In this document: in pieces, positions 18,369 through 25,971 of the stretch
Position numbering within the stretch: position 1 is the stretch's first letter
Layout: each line of letters begins with the position of its first letter
Origin: Agrocybe praecox
Lineage: Eukaryota > Basidiomycota > Agaricomycetes > Agaricales > Agrocybaceae
Length of the DNA: 25,971 bases
NCBI GenBank assembly: GCA_964017145.1
Contig: CAXHKQ010000360.1
Location: 1 to 25,971, forward strand
Direction: 5' to 3'
Notes under the pieces: generated by a model
What the model saw: only the letters and a program-made list of their open reading frames with translations
The model's database searches: none
What the model was told of the DNA's origin: nothing
Made by a program: the position numbers and the translations under genes

Positions 18369-19082
18369 CAGGGATCCGGAGCGGTCCAAAAAACCGCTCC
18401 GCTCCGACCTATTCCGCTCCGCTCCACCACTCCGCTCCCGCTCCGACCCCAAAATCCCAGTACCACAATTAAAGTTTTGTATGTAATAAGTGACCGATTA
18501 ATAACATGTCATAAATGGCGTAGTAAATATATTCAAATATTATCTCTATCTCTATCTATTGGTATGAATGGACATATTTTCAGTCAACCGTTCAATAAAA
18601 GTATGAGAAAAGCTCCAATTATTACATTAATGACATTGATGAAATATTTATTACATCAATTACATTTTTTACTTCGAAGTAGAAAATGTATTTATTACCT
18701 CATGTAGTATAATGCAGTAAATGACATGACTTACTTAGTTTACATATGAACTAAGGTATGAAATTGCTTTCAAATATTACATTCATGACATTTCTGTAAA
18801 AAATTACCTAATTTCAACCTGTTTTTTACATTTTTTACCTCATTTATGACATGTTATTATATCACTGAATTACCACTTTTTGCTCACAAAAATGGACTCG
18901 ATCTCTGATTGAATATTCACAGATGAAATTCATTACAAATTTTATCAAAATGTATAATTTGAGGAGGAAATTACAACAAAAAAAGAAGCCGGAGCGGAGC
19001 AGAATTTGATGTCCGCTCCCGCTGCGGCCAAAATGGGCCGCTCCGCTCCACCGCTCCGCTCCCGCTCCGCTCCGGATCCCTG
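18369..19082. mobile_element. hAT-superfamily non-autonomous element (714 bp)
   Basis: Perfect 16-bp terminal inverted repeats CAGGGATCCGGAGCGG (18369-18384 and, inverted, 19067-19082) are flanked by an exact 8-bp duplication, GTTATAAG. Both features are diagnostic of hAT transposition. The first and last 80-90 bp are GC-rich and packed with GGAGCGG/CCGCTCC repeats, which would act as subterminal transposase-binding sites. The core is AT-rich, with a repeated ATTACATTNATGACATT-like motif (18621, 18776). No transposase coding region remains. The 76-codon frame at 18477-18707 starts at a GTATG context within AT-rich DNA and has no transposase features. It is nested in the Tc1-like relic, so it is the younger insertion. 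Confidence 0.92.
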
Positions 19083-19090
19083 GTTATAAG
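19083..19090. repeat. hAT target-site duplication, right copy
   Basis: GTTATAAG, identical to 18361-18368. Confidence 0.95.
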
Positions 19091-19981
19091 AAACTTTCGC
19101 TCTCAGTACTTGAACCAGTTATTTTTAACACCTTTCTTGTCAATAAACGTCATGTTGATAATCTCCCAATATGCCTATTGAACAAAATTTTATTTTATGA
19201 AAATCGGCTGGAAAATGACAACGTTTTTCGATGTTCTCATAGCTCTATCAAATATGGCGCACCCTGTATATATTAAAATATCGATAAAGCTCGATAAGCA
19301 CCTTGATAACATCACCTTGATACAACAGTTTATAGATTGGATCGTAGGTATACAGTAAACTAGGTCCGATATTATAACAAAAAGGTGCAGAATTTTCGTG
19401 AAGAGTATATCTTGGATATCCATCTGAGTGACCCTTGTTAAACACTTGACTTGAAGTCCAATGTGTAGTCATTTTAGTTCTACATAATGTTAAGCAAATA
19501 TGATGCTGATAGTTGCCCGGACCATATCAAAGAATAATCAATTGAGAATTGTTCATGTGTCACGTTTTAGAGAACATTGAAAATGAACTTTGTTTTTTCA
19601 CTCGACTGTCCCATAAGTAGATGTAGATGAATTCGTATTGAGATAAGTATTAAGCTCAATATAGCGGAACGTCAATTTAATATGCCTACCCCTGGTACAC
19701 GCTCTCGAACATCATACGTGCGAAATATTCAGGCATACTAGATAAACTAAGGCGCTGCTTTTGAGAGTGTGTGTGTGTGATTTGAGTGCTCGAATGTGTG
19801 CGCAGGCGCGCAGAAACTAACGCGCGTCGCGTTGGTCGTCGCGTCTCAAACTGGAGAGCTGCGCTCACCACAGCAACTTTGAAGAGCTCGCGCACGCGCA
19901 CGTAAATGTTATGGTGTGTGTGTGTGTGTCTGTGTGTGCGAATGGTGGCGCGGGATCATCGATCTGCGAAGTATGCGCACG

Positions 19982-20001
19982 CACACACACACACACACAC
20001 A
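19982..20001. repeat. (CA)10 microsatellite
   Basis: Perfect CA array. It faces a GT array (19914-19938) about 45 bp upstream, so the two are complementary. Confidence 0.95.
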
Positions 20002-20805
20002 CGTAGACAGTGCGACGCGCGCGCGGCAGATTTTTAGTGATTTGTGTACACACCTCGACGAGCTTCGCAGATGCCTCGCGCGTCTCAGTGGCTGCTGTTT
20101 TGTGTGCGTGTGAGAGTACGGTTTTATGATTTCGTTTGTTTGGCGCAAAAATTATACACACACCTCGCGCGCGCATAAATTCTTAAGTAAATATACATTG
20201 TTTGTGTGTTGGTTCAGCACTAATTAGCGTATGGATTTCACAAAATTTCACAACCCAAATAAACATCAACGCTTTTATCATCCACATGAAAGAAACCTCG
20301 CGCGTGAATTCAGCATAATTCGCATTCGCGTTCTCCGAACGATTGTGTACAACCGATTCAACCAACCGCCACCACACACGTGCTCGAGAGTGGATAATTA
20401 AATAAAAACCGCAAACTTCAACACATATGTGCGGTGGACCCGCCGCCGTCTGGCCGGGCAACAAACCGTCAGAGATTACATGTTCGCCCCATTAAGTTTT
20501 ATGCGATCAAACCACACGATCCGCAGCGAGTGTGAGCGCGCGCATTATGATGAATGCATGTCGTAGAACTAAGCGATCAGTCCATCAACGGAGCGTGAGC
20601 GGAGAGCACACACACATCGTATAAAATCTAGTGTAATTATCCCCCCCTTTGCGCGGCGCTTCGGCACAAAACACACACACGCACACATGTGCCGAACCAC
20701 ACCGCAATGAGAGTTGATTCGATAACAGCAGCGCAGCGCGATGCGAAAAATACACGTATCACGCAAATCGTGCGCGTTCATCATTCTCATGCGTGCGCGC
20801 ACGTG

Positions 20806-20833
20806 AAAACACACACACACATGTGTGTGTTTT
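20806..20833. repeat. 12-bp palindromic CA/TG hairpin
   Basis: AAAACACACACA (20806-20817) pairs perfectly with TGTGTGTGTTTT (20822-20833) across a 4-nt loop. The arms also alternate purine and pyrimidine. Confidence 0.75.
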
Positions 20834-21194
20834 GATTCATGCAGATCGTTCGTGTGTTTCGCGCGCCTTCCGCGCGCGTCCAACACACACAGCACACACA
20901 CGGAACGTAATAATGATATGCTGTGCAGTGCGCGAGAGCACGGAAAAAACACAACGATTTGAACCCACCGCCGCGGATGCGCGACGCGTAAATGCGTGAG
21001 TTTTATGCCGGTGCCGGTGTGTAGGTTTTTTCGTTCTGCATACTCACACGGAAAATCGTATTTAATGTGAGCGTCGTGCGAGCTCGCGCAGACCGGCGCT
21101 ATTACACACGAACATACACACGCGTGTGTATTAATCTCAGACATATGTTTACGGATCGAGTACAAATGTTGTAAGCGAAATGGTGCTGCCGCCG

Positions 21195-21209
21195 CTGCTG
21201 CTGCTGCTG
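21195..21209. repeat. (CTG)5 trinucleotide tract
   Basis: Five CTG units, preceded by GCTGCCGCCG. Confidence 0.85.
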
Positions 21210-22453
21210 AATGGCGAGAAGCGATGTTATAATTGAAGGTGCGGAGAGATGAGCTCGTTGTCTAGTTCACTCACCGCGCGCGCGCACTGACTGGGTTATG
21301 ATGATGAACACAATAACACCCCATTGGCGAGTTCGACTCTTTAGTGTGCGGTGCGTGCGTGTATGTTTGAATAGGTCTCGGACGTGCGTGCGTGCGAGCA
21401 TGCAGGCACGCAGGCTAGTCGTTAGGGCTATAGTGGCTTGATGTAGATGATTGTCAAAGAGTTGGCCAACTAAGACGAAACCAAACACGAATTTCGAGAT
21501 TGGTTGATAGACCACAACTTTTACTAGAGTGAATTGAAGCAATGTGATTGTAATTGTGCACAAATCTATTTCATGCAAAAACTTCTGGCGTTTATTTAAA
21601 TTGCATGATTTATTAATTGAATTTTATTTAATTTGGTGCGTGGACGTGGTAAAAGGTAGAAGTCTTGACATTGACAGTCATTGGCAGACTAATTCAACTC
21701 AACGGGCGTTCGACATTTTTGCTGTACGTGACTAGACTATCACAGTGGTTACACTAAAACAGTGAAAACATGAAGTCCCATGAACATTCTAATGCTGCAA
21801 TAGTTTTTTTATGTTTGATCTGTTAATGCACTGACATATCATACGAACTCCTAGAAACTCAAGCTTAGTTAGATAGACTAGTCTATGCTAATTGTGACAA
21901 ATATTGTACAAATAACTAAAACTGCAGTCAATAACACTGCGTTTTCTTAGTGGAATATTATTACCTTCTTCGCTCTTCGACTCACTATCAAAACAATGAA
22001 GCAACATCGGTAGATCAGATCAATGATCGAGACCGAACCGATTATTTTGCTATTAATGGCTTCATCCAACACGCGAGCTGTATTATTTTTGTAATGATTT
22101 TATTTTGACATAAATCGGCCGTAATCAACGGCAAAAAGACCTAGATATCCTTTGCATTGTCGACACTGTACTTCCAGCCACCATAGTTAGGGCCCAACAT
22201 CCAACAGACTAGTTCTCGGGAATGGAGTGCTGATGTGGTGGTGTTGGTGGTGTGGACTCGTCAATATTCAATTCACATAATCACCGCACACCGCCTCTCT
22301 GCGCTGCCAGTCGCCTCTGTGCCGCGCAGCGGCGTTCAAAAGGGAAGCGCGCACGAGCGCATATGGTGTTAAAATTCCGGTTCGGAATGATTGCGTTTTT
22401 ATTCCCGGTGGCAGCGAGCTCCGCGATAAACCAGTTCTGAGCCCGATTCGAAG

Positions 22454-23235
22454 ATCTATATATATAAAATCTCAGCCCCTTTTCTGTTAGTTACCTATAG
22501 ACTCTGAAACTACCGGTCCGATTTTGATGAAACTTTGCATGTATGTTCATGTTTACCCAGCGGATGTTCTTAGAGTTGTTTCGCTATTGTGCGATAGGTG
22601 GCGCTTCCGTATTACACGAAAATGTGTGTTATATATTATATATTCTCTTCTTCATTCATCTTTTCATTTCATTCAGACGGATCTGTTCCTCATGCATCAA
22701 TGTCAAACATGAACATTTTCGCTAATGACGAAGACGCCACTCATCGCGAAAGCGAAAGCGAAACCGCTCTTTTCAGTACATGCTTATCGTGAACATTAAC
22801 AATATGCCAAGTTTCATTGAAATCTGACCGGCCTGTATCTCATGAATAAATGTGGAACTTCAACATCAGTCTAAAAAGAACACGTTTTCGCGAAATACGA
22901 AGACGTCAGCTATCGCATAGTAGAGAAAGCGAATCCATTTGAGGAACAGTAGGTGAGCGCTGTAACTTTTGTGGTAGACGTAAGTCACACGTTCCACACG
23001 TTCCACACGTCAAATCGTATGGAATTCTTGCTGACTCTACGCCTGATTCGACGTCGACTTGCGTTCACATAGCTTACAGCGTTCCACTACAGGAATGAGT
23101 AATTCTACTGTTCTGTGGTGGCATGTTAGAAATATGAATCATTTTTTCAGAAAATATACAAAGAGTAGTTTCTCTGTTGTGCGATAGGTTACATCTCAGT
23201 ATATTACGTGAACTTTGCAACACATGTCCATGAGT
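22454..23235 (+). mobile_element. degenerate modular repeat, possibly Helitron/Helentron-like
   Basis: Starts ATCTATATATATAAAAT, then ACCGGTCCGATTTTGATGAA near 22512-22531, phrases I associate with arthropod Helitron-type repeats. Modules recur internally. A TTGTGCGATAGGT block occurs at about 22577-22591 and 23177-23191. A TTTTCG...GAAGACG...AAAGCGAA block occurs at about 22724-22770 and 22883-22931. A GAA(A)CTTTGCA phrase occurs near 22531 and 23211. No hairpin-plus-CTRR end or Rep/helicase coding was found, so the class is tentative and only the repeat structure is seen directly. Confidence 0.4.
22986..23011. repeat. three tandem 9-bp units (CACACGTTC)
   Basis: Two exact units of CACACGTTC and a third lacking one T. 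Each contains the E-box-like CACACGT. Confidence 0.9.
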
Positions 23236-23303
23236 GACATCTACGCTTGGAGATCGGTTTGGTTAGATTTCAATAACATTTTACATGTGTGTTAGATTAC
23301 TTT

Positions 23304-23381
23304 GAGATAAAATTTAGATAGAGATAGAGACAGAGATAATGATAAATATACAGGTGGAGATAGATATCAAGTTAGAGATAG
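23304..23381. repeat. degenerate GATA/GAGATA-rich simple repeat
   Basis: Repeated AGATAGAGATAGAGACAGAG-type units, interrupted. Confidence 0.8.
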
Positions 23382-25691
23382 CATTCTCTATAATTTGTGT
23401 ACATTTGGGTACTAATTTCGAACATTTGAATTATTGTAATTCACATCCCAGCCAACCAGTTATTTTTATTTTTTTATTTTTAGTCAAAATTACACGATCG
23501 ACACTTTGAACATCTATCGAGTAATCTATTGGAGATAACTTTCAGCCATCGTGTGAGAATGTTTTTTTTTGTTTGATCAATGGAATGTTGTTTGATTTAG
23601 GTCGACTCTTCGGATACACGCTGGCCGCGTAGCGGCTAGTTGTCTATGTAAATGTGTAGCGTCGCGTCGTCGCATGCGGATGAGAGAAAAGCATCATCAT
23701 CGCACATCCACATCACATCGAACAATCTCGCGTATTATCGTCATCTGGAACTGTGTGTGTGGAGGTGATTAGAATTTTGAGTCGTGATAAATGGGCGATT
23801 TGTGCAAATTTATAACTTCCTCAACGATGGCGATGAGGACGGCGAGCCAATTGGAAATTACACAAAGTGTACACGCTTCCTTACATTAGTCATCGTCATC
23901 ATTTTGGCGTAGAAGAGAACCCCTCTGCAAAAATTACACGCACTCGAGACCACCAACTTTTCTTCGTCGTATTCCACCCTCCCTGTTGTATTTGCCAAAT
24001 CATTCCTGTAATCACACCAACACAGCATCACTTGTGCACCCCTCCTGCTGCTCGTCAATTGCGCATCATGTCGTTCGAACACTCGAGCACGTGTGGCCTC
24101 GCACACTCACCCAAACATCCGCCTGCATTTCACTTGGCCTGGCGTCTCTCTCTGTCTAGCTGGCTGGTGACACGAGAGGTCAAACGAAATATGTTGCCGC
24201 CGATGCCGATGAATTGGCGAACGCCAAACGATGCACAGAAACGTGCGTCATCGTCAGGCGCGGGTGTGGGTGTTCAAGCTTAGCGTGCGCGTGCGAGGAA
24301 TGACAGCATGTCGCATAGGTACATAGGAGCAGAGTTGAAATCACGACCACGTCACACGCGTCTAATGCGCTGAGGTGCGCAAGTGCGTGACTGTTATTCA
24401 CACGATTATATCAATAAGATGCGGTTTGTGAAGCACGCGTGGCGTGCGAGTGATGATAATGATAGCGTGTGCAGTCGGATAAGGAAAAGCATAAATAAAT
24501 AAGGGTGGAGGATGAACAGATTTGGGAATACAATTCATTTTGGACGCAGAATAACTCGGACATATCACTTTCCATATTAATTCATGAACATGTCGATTTC
24601 CGATGTTGCGATATACATTCGCGTGATTGCTTCAAATACCTCGTTTCCATACGTCCATCCGTCATGAAGTCATCATCAATTCTGCTACAGCTTGACAGTT
24701 TTTCATTGATAGAATTCATATTTTCCCCTCGTTCGGTTATATTCGTCCACTGTCGGCACTATGTGCATATCACACTATGACAAAATGGATGATTGCATAA
24801 CGTGAGTAATTCTTTCAGATACAATAACACAAAAAACTATAGAAAACTGTCAAAGTGTAGCAGGAATATATACGTTTCAGTACAGAAATAATTCACGACT
24901 TCAAAACACAAGTTAGTTAGTGAAAAATAGATATTAGGAATGCCAAACATATCGTAATAAGGCGAGCGATGACATTTGTTCCAATACTGAATGTTAAAGC
25001 TATTCAGACGTAGAAAATATTAGTCATTGCCCTCCACATAATGTGACCATTGAATTGTCGTTTTTGTAATGTAAATTTGAATATCACATTTTTGAGATTT
25101 ATTACAGCCATTAGAAATGGCAGTGTCTAGATCGAATTTTATCGCCGAATAGGACTAACGCGTTGCTGCGCTGCTATCTCTCCCACTTCCCGCGACCGGG
25201 TCAACGACACAGAACATGTTTGCGTGTGAGTGTGGTGTGTGTGTGTGTCTGCACGTGTGTGCAATTGAGGCCGCGCTCATCGCGCTTGTGCGCTCACCTT
25301 CATCATACAACCACACAACAAACCAAACGCGCGCGCGCATGTGTGCCGGCCATATAAAATCGCTCGAGTGCAGCAGCAAGTGTTTGATGATCGCATGAAC
25401 GCGCGCGCACACTCGCACACACGCGCGGATAACGTCAAGCGTGTGTGATGGGTAATGTTGACGCGCGAGCGACTGACACGATTATTATAGGTTTTTGGTC
25501 GGCATTCGGCAGCGGCGATTGTGATGAGAAAATTCGTGTTTCGTGTCGTTTCAGTTTTATTTGCATGTGTTCGGTGGTGGAACTGCCCGCCGTAGGACAT
25601 GCACGGCTTGCATGAGGAGTGCTTGCTGCTCAGACTTGTGTGAAATACGTCGGAAAATGTTGAATGTCATATGGACAAACCGCAATTGTGC
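23382..25691. other. gene-free region
   Basis: AT-rich to about 23600, mixed to 24490, AT-rich from 24500 to 25130, then CpG/CA-rich with GT and CA runs to about 25460. The frames at 23867-24283 and 24505-24780 start at GTG and lack coding-like codon bias. No gene or RNA gene can be supported. Confidence 0.5.
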
Positions 25692-25816
25692 ATCGTTCTA
25701 CGTCAGCCCTGTGAAAAGCCACGTTATTGCAACCTAAGACGAATCACGGATTTTTTAAATTGGTTTCATGTTTGCTTTAAATGCCGTAACTTTTCACAGG
25801 GCTGACTTAGAACGAT
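25692..25816. mobile_element. 125-bp inverted-repeat element, foldback or MITE-like
   Basis: A 27-bp arm (25692-25718, starting ATCGTTCTACGTCAGCCCTG) recurs inverted at 25790-25816 with one mismatch. Weaker complementarity continues inwards. The 71-bp centre is AT-rich with no coding sequence. No flanking duplication could be settled. A transcript crossing it would form a long hairpin. Confidence 0.65.
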
Positions 25817-25971
25817 CAAATTATACGAAAATGATTGGAAATTCAATTGCGCACCAAACCTCATCACTCAAAACAAGTTACAAAAATCGTTGTGCATTTT
25901 TTTGGGTAGAGTTTTTGCATAACGGAACCACTCTACGTGTCCATGGCCAATATCATTCTCAAACACTACTC

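Larger units (their letters stand above)
18046..19266 (-). mobile_element. Tc1/mariner (IS630)-like transposon relic, interrupted by a hAT element
   Basis: The left end CAGGGTGCGCCATATTTGAT (18046) recurs inverted ending at 19266. The match runs about 45 bp with two mismatches, through a GAGCTATGAGAACATCGA block, then weaker similarity to roughly 100 bp. Both ends are flanked by TA within TATA (18042-18045 and 19267-19270), consistent with TA target duplication. Removing the nested 714-bp element and one copy of its duplication leaves 499 bp, so this is an internally deleted, non-autonomous copy. A transposase C-terminus relic (18128-18302, minus strand) identifies the superfamily. Confidence 0.85.
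19267..22453. other. gene-free region, three textures
   Basis: AT-richer to about 19690, with a 93-codon minus-strand frame (19527-19248) of uncertain meaning abutting the Tc1-like end. CpG/CA-rich from 19700 to 21440, with GT and CA arrays at 19914-19938 and 19982-20001, a palindrome at 20806-20833 and a (CTG)5 tract at 21195-21209. Plain AT-rich DNA from 21440 to 22240, in which nothing was found. The minus-strand frame at 20569-21165 is low-complexity. No gene is supported. Confidence 0.55.

Noticed and set aside
22986..23011. Possible CRISPR-like or operator array
   Set aside because: The three 9-bp units are contiguous with no spacers. It is a short tandem repeat in a eukaryotic genome.
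23867..24780. Two plus-strand frames (138 and 91 codons)
   Set aside because: Both start at GTG. The second has a purine-first fraction below one half, and neither shows a domain.

Overview
This window looks like nuclear DNA of an animal, most likely an insect or other arthropod. The evidence is a eukaryotic tRNA-Thr(AGU) gene with internal A and B boxes and a T-run pol III terminator, tRNA-derived SINE relics, a Tc1/mariner (IS630)-type element with TA-type target duplications, a hAT-type element with an exact 8-bp target duplication, and abundant CA/GT and CG microsatellites. There is no operon-like coding density. A more precise placement cannot be made from sequence alone.

The window is almost free of genes and reads as intergenic or long-intron DNA. 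Two textures alternate. CpG- and CA/GT-rich stretches with strong purine-pyrimidine alternation fill about 2450-8180, 9000-11640, 12440-13250, 14440-15790, 16400-17680, 19700-21440 and 25150-25460. AT-richer blocks between them hold most of the mobile-element relics. The long open frames are confined mostly to the CpG-rich stretches and nearly all begin at GTG or TTG, so they are treated as artefacts of composition.

Layout: 1-990 has a possible transposon end and a candidate recursive splice site (minus strand). 985-1463 has inverted and structured repeats around a LINE-like 3' tail. 1970-2240 and 11862-12175 are two copies of one tRNA-derived SINE. 8478-8862 is a partial tandem pair of a second, minus-strand SINE. 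12286-12417 is the best coding candidate, a phase-0 exon with a good acceptor. 13250-14290 is AT-rich with a 236-bp inverted-repeat element, a 7-bp tandem repeat and a structured repeat copy. 15897-16328 holds a protein-like frame and an inverted duplication. 16865-16938 is tRNA-Thr. 17933-19266 is a layered insertion: LINE-like tail, then a Tc1/mariner-like relic with a decayed transposase C-terminus, and inside it a 714-bp hAT-type element flanked by GTTATAAG. 22454-23235 is a degenerate modular repeat, possibly Helitron-like. 25692-25816 is a 125-bp inverted repeat.

No CRISPR, prokaryotic gene, rRNA or known microRNA was found. The most informative items are the nested transposons, the candidate exon at 12286-12417, the candidate recursive splice point at 535-565, and the repeat hairpin whose stem is kept by a paired substitution.
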